A stretch of 64,000 bases of DNA from Streptomyces fungicidicus (lineage in GTDB: Bacteria; Actinomycetota; Actinomycetes; Streptomycetales; Streptomycetaceae), in the NCBI RefSeq assembly GCF_003665435.1, contig NZ_CP023408.1, positions 310,001 through 374,000 of the forward strand, written 5' to 3'. Of this stretch, positions 8,558 to 16,054 are shown in pieces. The position numbers and the translations under genes are program-made. Within the stretch, counting starts at the first letter, position 1. Every line of letters starts with the position of its first letter. Below the pieces are notes generated by a model. That model was not told where the DNA came from. It worked only from the letters and a program-made list of their open reading frames with translations, and searched no databases.

Positions 8558-8608
8558 GGGCCCGCGGGCCTCCTCCGGACGGCAGGGGCACCGCGGGCCG
8601 AGCGGTCG
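8558..8608. promoter_or_regulatory. Weak palindromes upstream of the USP-USP-LapA operon
   Basis: GGGCCCGCGGGCCT (8558-8571) and GGGCCGAGCGGTCG (8595-8608) are imperfect matches to the GGGCCG-NN-CGGCCC element and are 37 bp apart, the same spacing as the pair before the acs/USP genes. They lie 137-187 bp upstream of ATG 8421. Confidence 0.3.
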
Positions 8609-8642
8609 CCGGGTGGCCCCGGCCCGCCAGGAGGCCCCCGGG

Positions 8643-9155
8643 TCAGAGCTCCGCACGGAGTTCCCCGGCGATGCCGGCCGCCCAGCCGTCGACGGCCGCC
8701 CAGTCCCGGAAGTCGCCGAACCGTCCGCCCACCAGCCGGAAGAACACGCGTCCGGCGCGGGGGAGCTGGTCCCGCCGGACGACCCCGGAGAACAGGCGGT
8801 GACCGCGGAACCGCAGACCCGGCGTCAGGCCCTCCTCGATCACCGGCAGCTCCCTGGGGGCCATACGGCGCCACGGTCCGCGCAGCGCGGCGGGCATCCC
8901 GACGCTGAAGATCCACACCGGGCGGGCGCCGAGCACGTCCAGATTGTCCCGCACGAACTGCCTGGCCGGAGGCAGCCACTCCTGCCCGTGCACGGCGCTG
9001 CCGAGGACGAACGCCCGGTAGGCGCCGGCGTCCCCGACCTCCGCCAGCGGTCTGGCCTCGGCCGTCAGACCCGCCCGGCCCAGCACGGCGGCCGTCCGTT
9101 CGGCGATCGTCCGGGTGGAGCCGTGGGCGGTCGCGTAGCCGACGAGGACGTCCAC
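8643..9155 (-). CDS. Flavodoxin-fold protein (HemG-like)
   Basis: 170 aa. The N-terminus VLVGYATAHGSTRTIAERTA is the FMN phosphate-binding loop of flavodoxin-like proteins, followed by FVLGSAVHGQEWLPPARQFV and WIFSVGMPAALRGPWRR, as in the flavodoxin-domain proteins related to protoporphyrinogen oxidase HemG. Likely a low-potential electron carrier or reductase in the cytoplasm. It sits between a DUF4389 gene (36 bp upstream, same strand) and the USP operon, so an anaerobic redox role fits the context. Substrate not determinable. Confidence 0.8.
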   Translation of the reverse strand: MDVLVGYATAHGSTRTIAERTAAVLGRAGLTAEARPLAEVGDAGAYRAFVLGSAVHGQEWLPPARQFVRDNLDVLGARPVWIFSVGMPAALRGPWRRMAPRELPVIEEGLTPGLRFRGHRLFSGVVRRDQLPRAGRVFFRLVGGRFGDFRDWAAVDGWAAGIAGELRAEL

Positions 9156-9191
9156 GGGAGCACCTCCTGGCGGAGTGAACGGGGGCCGCCG

Positions 9192-9875
9192 TCACGTCGG
9201 CACGCCGGGTTCCCGGCCGCCCTGGTCGAGCCGGAACGGCGGGTACACGTCGGTGAGCAGCGACGCGTACGCGGCCACCCGCAGCACCCAGCGGTTGAGC
9301 CCCGTCACCAGGTCGAAGACGCCGCGCGGATAGCGCCCGGTCACCGCGAGCGCCACACCGGCGAACAGCGCCAGCAGCCCGATGAGGCCGCCCGAGAACC
9401 AGGCCAGGCGCGCGCCGCCGACGAAGAAGCCCAGGAGCAGGTAGTGCGGGACGGCCAGGAGCCACCACTTCACCAGGACGAGTCCGCGGGACAGCTCCTC
9501 CGGGTACGCCAGCTCGAAGCGCGCCGGGTAGCCGGGGACGTCGGCGAGGGTGAACGGCGGATAGCGATCGGTGCCCAGCGTGCCGTAGGCGTAGTACGCC
9601 ACCCGCCAGTTCCAGCGCAGCACGCCGGTGGCGAAGTCGAACAGCGGCCGTGGATAGCGGCCGGTGAAGAGGACGGCGAAGAAGGCCACCACGCTCACCA
9701 CCGCGAACGCCACCCACAGGAAGGCGAGGACGACGTAGTGGGGGAGGGCGAGCAGCCATTTGACCAGCCACAGCCAGCGGGACAGCGGAGCGTCGAGGAC
9801 GGCCGTCACCCGCGCGGGGTGGGGCGGCGCCACCCCGGCGGGCGGCACGGACGGCGGCTGGGTGTGCGAGCTCAT
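9192..9875 (-). CDS. DUF4389 integral membrane protein
   Basis: 227 aa with about four membrane segments. The protein is internally duplicated: FTGRYPRPLFDFATGVLRWN and VTGRYPRGVFDLVTGLNRWV are two copies of the DUF4389 core, each preceded by a hydrophobic hairpin (LWLVKWLLALPHYVVLAFLW; LVLVKWWLLAVPHYLLLGFF). ATG 9875 follows GGGAG. Function unknown. Cotranscription with the flavodoxin gene is likely from the 36-bp gap. It is divergent from the USP at 10070. Confidence 0.85.
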   Translation of the reverse strand: MSSHTQPPSVPPAGVAPPHPARVTAVLDAPLSRWLWLVKWLLALPHYVVLAFLWVAFAVVSVVAFFAVLFTGRYPRPLFDFATGVLRWNWRVAYYAYGTLGTDRYPPFTLADVPGYPARFELAYPEELSRGLVLVKWWLLAVPHYLLLGFFVGGARLAWFSGGLIGLLALFAGVALAVTGRYPRGVFDLVTGLNRWVLRVAAYASLLTDVYPPFRLDQGGREPGVPT

Positions 9876-10069
9876 GGTGACCGCTCCCTTCGGTTTCCGG
9901 AGACGATCCGGGCACCGGAACCCCCTGGATTCCAGCGTCCGCGGGACGGGCGCGGCGGGCAAACCGGCCGGACGGGGCGGCGGACCCGGGGTGTGCGGAG
10001 GTCGCGGCGGGCCGTGGGCGGTGCGACGGTAAGTGCAGGGACTCCGGTGAGCGGCAGGAGAGGAAGGCG

Positions 10070-10951
10070 GTGGCGACCATGGAACTCCCGCTGGTGGTGG
10101 GGGTCGACGGTTCGGATCCCAGCCTCGCGGCGGTGGACTGGGCGGTCGACGAGGCGGCGCGGCACGGCCTGCCCCTGCGGCTGGTGCACGCCTCGCTGTG
10201 GGAACGGTACGAGGGCAGGGTCCCGTCGTTCGCGCGGGAACGTCCCCCCGGAGAGGTCCTCGCCCAGCACATCGTCGCCTCCGCGGCGGAACGCGCCCGG
10301 CAGCGCGGGCCGGGGACCGAGGTGTCGGTCGACGTGCTCCCCGACGACCCCGTGTCCGCGCTGCTGGCGGCGGGCCACGAGGCGTGGGCGCTGGTCATGG
10401 GGTCCCGCGGGCGGGGCGAGCTGGCCGGGCTGCTGCTGGGGTCGGTCGGCCTCGGCGTGTCCGCCCGCGCGATGTGTCCCGTCGTCGTGGTCCGCGGCGG
10501 GGAGCGGAACCTGCGGGGAGCCTTCGGACGCGTGGTCGTCGGGGTCGGCGACCTGCCGCACAGCCTGGGCGCCGTGCGGTTCGCCTTCCGGGAGGCCGAG
10601 GCGCGCGGCGCGATCCTGCACGCCGTGCGGGCCTGGCGCACCCCGGCTCCCGGGCACGCGGCCGGCCGCCCCACGGACGACGGCACCTCCGCGCACGAGG
10701 AACGCGCGTCCGCCGGCCTCGCCGAGGCGCTGACCCAGGCCGTACAGGAACACCCGGACGTCGACGTGCGGCGCACACCCGCCGAGGGCCCCGCCCACAA
10801 GGTCCTCCTGGAGGCGGCGGCCGACGCCGACCTGGTCGTCGTCGGAGCCCTGCGGCGGCACGGCCACTCCGGTCTGCAGCTCGGCAGGGTCGCCCACACC
10901 CTGCTGCACCACGCCGAGTGCCCGGTCGCCGTCGTCCCGCAACGGGTCTGA
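10070..10951 (+). CDS. Two-domain universal stress protein
   Basis: 293 aa from GTG 10070 (GGAGAGG upstream); ATG 10079 is a possible alternative. Domain 1: LVVGVDGSDPSLAAVDWAVD with loop GSRGRGELAGLLLGSVGLGV (intact). Domain 2: VVVGVGDLPHSLGAVRFAFR with the altered loop GALRRHGHSGLQLGRVAHTL, so ATP binding by that half is doubtful. Followed after 57 bp by the GH65 phosphorylase gene on the same strand, which it probably leads. Confidence 0.9.
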   Translation: MATMELPLVVGVDGSDPSLAAVDWAVDEAARHGLPLRLVHASLWERYEGRVPSFARERPPGEVLAQHIVASAAERARQRGPGTEVSVDVLPDDPVSALLAAGHEAWALVMGSRGRGELAGLLLGSVGLGVSARAMCPVVVVRGGERNLRGAFGRVVVGVGDLPHSLGAVRFAFREAEARGAILHAVRAWRTPAPGHAAGRPTDDGTSAHEERASAGLAEALTQAVQEHPDVDVRRTPAEGPAHKVLLEAAADADLVVVGALRRHGHSGLQLGRVAHTLLHHAECPVAVVPQRV

Positions 10952-11008
10952 GGGCGAGGCGCGCCGCGCCCCCGCACGGTCCGGCCAGGAGAAGGGCGAG
11001 GGCGGCCG

Positions 11009-13408
11009 ATGCCGGAGTGGACATGGGAGTACGACGGGTACGACCCCGCCGCCGAGCGGCTGCGGGAATCCCTCTGCACGCTCGGCAACGGCTACTTCGC
11101 CACCCGCGGCGCGATGCCCGAGTGCCGGGCCGGCCTGGTGCACTGCCCGGGCACCTACGCGGCCGGCTGCCACAACCGCCTCGAGTCGGACGTGGCCGGG
11201 CGCCGGGTCGTCAACGAGGACATGGTCAACCTCCCGAACTGGCTGCCGCTGCGCTTCCGGCTGCGCCCCGCGGGCGGCACCTGGGGCCGGTGGCTCACCC
11301 CGGACTCCCCGGCCCTCCTCGGCCACCGGCAGGTGCTGGACCTGCGCCGGGGCCTGTTCGTCCGTGAGTCGCGCTACCGGGACAGGGCGGCCGGAGCCCT
11401 CCGTGTGGCACAGACGCGGCTGGTGCACATGGGGGACCCGCACCTGGCCGCGCTGCGGACGGTGCTCACCGCCGAGGACTGGTCGGGGGAGGTCGAGGTC
11501 GAGTCCGCCCTCGACGGCGAGGTGACCAACACCAACGTCCACCGCTACCGGGCCCTGGACCGGCACCACCTGACCCGCGTACGGACCGGTGCGCGGGAGC
11601 CCGGCACGGCATGGCTGTGCTGCCGGACCAGCACCTCCGGCATCGGGATCGCGCTGGCCGCCCGGACCGTCGCCGTGGGGCCAGCGCCGTCCTCCGAGCG
11701 GCTGCGCCCCGACCGGCGCCGCGCGGTCCACCGCCTGGTGGTCCCCATCGCTCCGGGCCGGCCCGTCGAGGTGCAGAAGACCGTGGCGCTGCACACCTCC
11801 CGCGACGCCGCGATCAGCGACCCGCTCGGCGCGGCCGTGGACCGGGTGACCGAGGCCCCGGACTTCGCCGCCCTGCTGCACGCGCACACCGACGCCTGGC
11901 GGCGGATCTGGCGGCGCGCCGACATCCGCATCCCCGGCCGGGCGGGCCGCATCCTGCGGCTGCACCTCTTCCACGTGCTGCAGACGCTGTCCCCGCACAC
12001 CGCCGACCTCGACGTGGGGGTGCCCGCGCGGGGACTGCACGGCGAGGCGTACCGGGGGCACGTGTTCTGGGACGAGCTCTTCGTCCTGCCCTATCTGAAC
12101 CTGCACTTCCCCGACGTGTCGCGGGCCCTGCTGACCTACCGGTACCGGCGCCTGGACCGGGCCTGCCGGGCCGCCGCCGCCGTCGGCCGGACCGGGGCGA
12201 TGTACCCGTGGCAGAGCGGCAGCGACGGCCGGGAGGAGACCCAGGAGCTGCACCTCAACCCCCGCTCGGGCCGCTGGCTGCCGGACCGTTCACGGCTCCA
12301 GCACCACGTCGGCTCGGCGGTCGCCTACAACGTGTGGCAGTACTGCGAGGCCACCGGCGACACCGAGTTCCTGTACACCAAGGGCGCGGAGACGCTGGTG
12401 CAGATCGCCCGCTTCTGGGCGGACGGCGCGGTCCTGGACCCCGCGCTCGGCCGCTACCGCATCCGCGGCGTCGTCGGCCCCGACGAGTACCACGACGCCT
12501 ACCCGGGAGCTGTTCGGCCGGGACTGGACGACAACACGTACACCAACGTCACCGCCTCCTGGGTCATCGCCCGCGCGCTGGACCTGCTGCGCCGGCTGCC
12601 CGCCTGGCGGCGGCAGGAGCTGATGGAGCGCGTCGCGCTGGACGAAGGCGAACTCCCGAAGTGGGAGGACGTCTCCCGGCGGCTGCACGTGCCGTTCCAC
12701 CGGGGCGTCATCAGCCAGTTCGAGGGCTACGACGACCTGGCCGAGCTGGACTGGGACGCCTACCGGGCGCGGTACGACAGCATCCGGCGGCTGGACCGGA
12801 TCCTGGAGGCCGAGGGGGACACGGTCAACCGCTACAAGGCGTCCAAGCAGGCCGACGTCCTCATGCTCGGCTACCTCTTCCCGCCCGCGGAGCTGCGCGG
12901 CCTGTTCCGGCGGCTGGGCCACCACCTGGACGACGAGGTGTGGAGCAGGACCGTCGACTACTACCTGCGCCGCACCAGCCACGGCTCCACCCTCAGCGAG
13001 CTGGTGCACGGCTGGGTCCTCGCCCGGGTACGGCGCGCCGACGCCTGGCAGTACTTCCACGAGGCCCTCGAGTCGGACATCGCCGACGTCCAGGGCGGCA
13101 CCACCGGCGAGGGCATCCACCTGGGAGCCATGGCCGGCACGCTCGACCTGGTCCAGCGGGGACTGACGGGACTGGAGACCCGCGGGGACGCCCTGCTGCT
13201 GGACCCGGTGCCGCTGCCGGTCCTTTCGGAGTACGGATTCACCCTGCGCTACCGCGGTCACTGGGGCATCTCCCTGCGGCGCCACAGCGGACAGCTGGAA
13301 CTCGGCATCCCGGACTCGGAGGAGTCGCCGGTCCGCGTGGTCCTGGCCGACCGGACCGTGACCGTCGCCCCCGGAGAGACCCGCACGTTCCGGCTGCCCC
13401 CCGCCTGA
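11009..13408 (+). CDS. Glycoside hydrolase family 65 protein (disaccharide phosphorylase type)
   Basis: 799 aa, the usual GH65 length, cytoplasmic (no signal). N-terminal beta-sandwich (WEYDGYDPAAERLRESLCTL, GNGYFATRGAMPE), then an (alpha/alpha)6 barrel with FWDELFVLPYLNLHFPD, and the catalytic acid Glu in VVGPDEYHDA (near residue 492); YKASKQADVLMLGYLFP is the phosphate/sugar-site helix. The family phosphorolyses trehalose, maltose, kojibiose or related alpha-glucosides to beta-glucose-1-phosphate, which saves ATP under energy limitation. This fits a dormancy island, but the disaccharide cannot be assigned by eye. Start ATG 11009 follows AGGAGAAGGGCG. Confidence 0.9.
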   Translation: MPEWTWEYDGYDPAAERLRESLCTLGNGYFATRGAMPECRAGLVHCPGTYAAGCHNRLESDVAGRRVVNEDMVNLPNWLPLRFRLRPAGGTWGRWLTPDSPALLGHRQVLDLRRGLFVRESRYRDRAAGALRVAQTRLVHMGDPHLAALRTVLTAEDWSGEVEVESALDGEVTNTNVHRYRALDRHHLTRVRTGAREPGTAWLCCRTSTSGIGIALAARTVAVGPAPSSERLRPDRRRAVHRLVVPIAPGRPVEVQKTVALHTSRDAAISDPLGAAVDRVTEAPDFAALLHAHTDAWRRIWRRADIRIPGRAGRILRLHLFHVLQTLSPHTADLDVGVPARGLHGEAYRGHVFWDELFVLPYLNLHFPDVSRALLTYRYRRLDRACRAAAAVGRTGAMYPWQSGSDGREETQELHLNPRSGRWLPDRSRLQHHVGSAVAYNVWQYCEATGDTEFLYTKGAETLVQIARFWADGAVLDPALGRYRIRGVVGPDEYHDAYPGAVRPGLDDNTYTNVTASWVIARALDLLRRLPAWRRQELMERVALDEGELPKWEDVSRRLHVPFHRGVISQFEGYDDLAELDWDAYRARYDSIRRLDRILEAEGDTVNRYKASKQADVLMLGYLFPPAELRGLFRRLGHHLDDEVWSRTVDYYLRRTSHGSTLSELVHGWVLARVRRADAWQYFHEALESDIADVQGGTTGEGIHLGAMAGTLDLVQRGLTGLETRGDALLLDPVPLPVLSEYGFTLRYRGHWGISLRRHSGQLELGIPDSEESPVRVVLADRTVTVAPGETRTFRLPPA

Positions 13409-13446
13409 GGCGCGCCCCCGGCCCGGCACCCGCACGGGCCCGCCGG

Positions 13447-15810
13447 TCAGGGCGCCAGGGAGAAGTAGTTCTCCTCCTCCTGCGTGAAATGCAGCCGCAG
13501 CACGGTGTGCAGGCCGTACAGACAGGCACGCAGGTCCTCGAGCTGCTCGGCCTCCAGCGCGCCCTGCGCCTCGGCGAGCGCCAGATGGGTGGCCACCCGC
13601 CCGGCGAGCCGCTCGATCTCGGCGTGGGCGCGGCTCATCGTCGCCGTCGCCTCGGGGCCGCCGAGCGTCGGTCCGAGCGCCGGATAGAGCTCGTGCTCCT
13701 CGGCGTACTCGTGCGGCAGCAGCCGCTCGGTGAGCAGCCGGTTCACCTCGCGCACCGACTCCAGGGCCTGCCCGTCCCCGCCGGGGGCCGAGAGCCGGGC
13801 CGCGGCGTCGCGCACGGCCTGCAGCACGTCCTGCAGGTCCTCGTGCTCGGCCGCGAAGCGGTGGATCAGGGCCTCCGCGGCGGGCTCCAGGACCGGCCGG
13901 GCCCCCGGGGCCACGCGCAGCGCCCGCAGCGCGTTGAGGATGACCGCCACGTCGATGCCTTCCTGCAGCAGCGCGCCGGCCGCCGGCGGGAGCAGCCCCA
14001 CGGCGGCCGCGCCCATCGCCGCCAGCGACAGGAGCATGCCGCCCAGGGCGCTCTGCACGGCGATGCGCCGCGACCGCACGGCGATCGCCGTGGCGTCGGC
14101 CAGCCGGTCCACCCGGTCCGTGGTGAGGACGATGTCGGCGGCCTCGGAGGACGCGGTGGAGCCCCGCGCCCCCATCGCCACGCCGACGTCCGCGGCGGCC
14201 AGCGCGGGCGCGTCGTTCACGCCGTCGCCGACCATGACGGTGACCGCGCGCCCGCGTTCCGCGCGGACCGCGGCCACCTTGTCGGCGGGTGTCAGCTCGG
14301 CCCGGACGCCGTCGAGCCCGAGGACCGCGGCGATCTCGCGGGCGGGTTCGGGCCGGTCGCCGGTGAGCATCACGATGCGGTCGATACCGGCCGTGCGCAG
14401 CCTTCTCAGGGTGCGGGGCGCGTCGTGGCGCAGCGGATCGCGCAGCATCACGGCCCCCACCGGGGTCCCGTCGACGGTGAGCCAGGCGACGGCGGAGCCG
14501 TCCAGCAGGGCCCGGTTCTCCGCCGCCCGCGCCCAGTCCGGGACCGGCGTGCCGGGCTGGAGACGGCCGACGGCCGTCCTGCGGCCCCCGACCGTCCCGA
14601 CCGCGCCCCGCCCGGCCTCCTCCGACACGTCCGTCGCCTCCGACGGCTCCAGCCCGCGCTCACGGGCCGCGTCGACGATGGCGCGGGCCAGGACGTGCGG
14701 CGAGTACTGGTCCACGGTGGCCGCCAGCCGCAGCACCTCGGCGGGCCGCCGTCCGGGAGCCGCGGTCACGTCGGCGACGCGCGGGCGGCCCCCGGTGAGC
14801 GTGCCGGTCTTGTCGAGCAGCAGCGTGCGGGCCCGCCCCAGGCGCTCCAGCGCGCCACCGTCGCGGACCACCACACCCAGCCGGGACGCCCGGGACAGAC
14901 CGGAGACGATCGCCACCGGGGCGGCGAGCAGCAGCGGGCAGGGGGTGGCGACCACCAGCACCGCCACGGCCCGCACCGCGGAACCGCTCAGCAGCCAGGC
15001 CAGTCCCGCGACCGCCACCGAGAGGGGCAGGAACCAGGCGGCGTAGCGGTCGGCCAGCCGGACGACCGGGGCCGCCTCCGCGCCCGCCTGCCGGGCCAGC
15101 CGCACGATCCCGGCGTAGGTGCTGTCCCGCTCGGTCGCGGTGGCCCGCAGGTCGAAGGCCCCGCCCGCGTTCACGACCCCGCTGCGCACCGACTGCCCGG
15201 GCGGCCGCTCCACCGGCGCGGACTCGCCCGTGAGCACCGACTCGTCGAGGACGGCCGCCGGTCCCGCCACCTGCCCGTCGACGGGGACGACCTCGCCCGC
15301 CCCGACGACCAGCAGGTCCCCGACGGCGACCTCGGAGACGGGTACCGGGCGGACCTCGGCGCCGCGGCGCAGGCGGGCGGTGCGGGGCGTGTGCGCGAGC
15401 AGCGCGCGCAGGTCGTGGGAGGCACGCCGCTGGGCGGCGGCCTCCAGGACGCGCCCGGTGGCCAGCATCAGGGCGATCAGCGCCCCGGCGAGATACTCGC
15501 CGACGGCGAGGGTGCCGCCGAGCGCCAGGACCGCGATGAGGTCCACGCCCGCGTGGCCGCGCCGCAGCGCGGCCACCACCCAGCCGACCGCCGGCACGAC
15601 GGCGGACACGGTGCCCAGCGCCCAGCACAGGCCGGCGGCGTCGTCGTGGCCCAGCAGCCAGAGGACGCCCCCCGCCGTCAGGGACGCGGCCGTGACGGCC
15701 AGCAGAGCGGGTTCGAGCCAGGACCCCCCGGTGTCTTCCCGGCCGGGTCCTGGCAGCGGTTCCTCCGTCGTGGGCCGACGCGTCCGGTCGGCGGGGTCGG
15801 CGTGCGTCAT
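13447..15810 (-). CDS. P1B-5-type metal ATPase with C-terminal hemerythrin domain
   Basis: 787-aa membrane pump. It shows the actuator TGESAPVE (near residue 193), a transmembrane TPCP motif (ATPCPLLLAAPVAI, near 288), the phosphorylation site DKTGTLTGG (near 332) and GDGVNDAPAL (near 528). After the last membrane helices, residues about 630-787 form a hemerythrin-like bundle with His/Glu ligands in LIHRFAAEHEDL, LLPHEYAEEHELY, RAHAEIE and GLHTVLRLHFTQEEE. TPCP plus a hemerythrin tail defines the P1B-5 group, known for Ni/Fe transport (S. meliloti Nia) with a di-iron, possibly O2-sensing regulatory domain. There is no N-terminal metal-binding domain. ATG 15810 follows GAGGATC; the long in-frame extension to 16056 is antisense to the ppdK promoter region. 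Divergent from ppdK. Confidence 0.9.
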   Translation of the reverse strand: MTHADPADRTRRPTTEEPLPGPGREDTGGSWLEPALLAVTAASLTAGGVLWLLGHDDAAGLCWALGTVSAVVPAVGWVVAALRRGHAGVDLIAVLALGGTLAVGEYLAGALIALMLATGRVLEAAAQRRASHDLRALLAHTPRTARLRRGAEVRPVPVSEVAVGDLLVVGAGEVVPVDGQVAGPAAVLDESVLTGESAPVERPPGQSVRSGVVNAGGAFDLRATATERDSTYAGIVRLARQAGAEAAPVVRLADRYAAWFLPLSVAVAGLAWLLSGSAVRAVAVLVVATPCPLLLAAPVAIVSGLSRASRLGVVVRDGGALERLGRARTLLLDKTGTLTGGRPRVADVTAAPGRRPAEVLRLAATVDQYSPHVLARAIVDAARERGLEPSEATDVSEEAGRGAVGTVGGRRTAVGRLQPGTPVPDWARAAENRALLDGSAVAWLTVDGTPVGAVMLRDPLRHDAPRTLRRLRTAGIDRIVMLTGDRPEPAREIAAVLGLDGVRAELTPADKVAAVRAERGRAVTVMVGDGVNDAPALAAADVGVAMGARGSTASSEAADIVLTTDRVDRLADATAIAVRSRRIAVQSALGGMLLSLAAMGAAAVGLLPPAAGALLQEGIDVAVILNALRALRVAPGARPVLEPAAEALIHRFAAEHEDLQDVLQAVRDAAARLSAPGGDGQALESVREVNRLLTERLLPHEYAEEHELYPALGPTLGGPEATATMSRAHAEIERLAGRVATHLALAEAQGALEAEQLEDLRACLYGLHTVLRLHFTQEEENYFSLAP

Positions 15811-15921
15811 GGTGATCCTCACCGTCGGCGGTTCGCGGAGGTCACGGCGGCCGGAACCGTCGCCGTCCGGACGGCCGTCCCCGAACCGGCCGCTCGTGCA
15901 CTCCCCTTTGCCTCGCGTCCA

Positions 15922-15964
15922 GGGTCCGTCGGACCGCCCCCGCGGGTCCAGGGCCGCATGGCCC
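15922..15964. promoter_or_regulatory. Candidate OsdR/DosR-type palindromes before ppdK
   Basis: GGGCCGCATGGCCC (15951-15964) and the less regular GGGTCCGTCGGACC (15922-15935) lie 91-133 bp upstream of the ppdK start, in the region shared with the divergent P1B-5 ATPase. Their starts are 29 bp apart, close to three helical turns. Confidence 0.5.
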
Positions 15965-16054
15965 ACGGGCCGGGTCGGCCGGCACCTCGCGCCGGAAGCG
16001 CTCCGGCCCGACCCTGGAGATGTCAGGCCGCCCCGAGCGGAGGAGCACGGCGCC

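Noticed and set aside
9961..10035. Possible GGGCCG-type element before the DUF4389/USP genes
   Set aside because: Only half sites (GGGCCGTGGGCGGT and similar); not symmetric enough to list as an operator.
7647..10733. Very long plus-strand frame (about 1000 codons) across the USP/flavodoxin/DUF4389 genes
   Set aside because: Antisense shadow in GC-rich DNA: Arg/Pro/Ala-rich, no family similarity, and it covers four clearly conserved minus-strand genes.
13409..13446. Terminator between GH65 and the P1B-5 ATPase genes
   Set aside because: Only short GGGCCC-type pairs; no stem comparable with the other convergent junctions.
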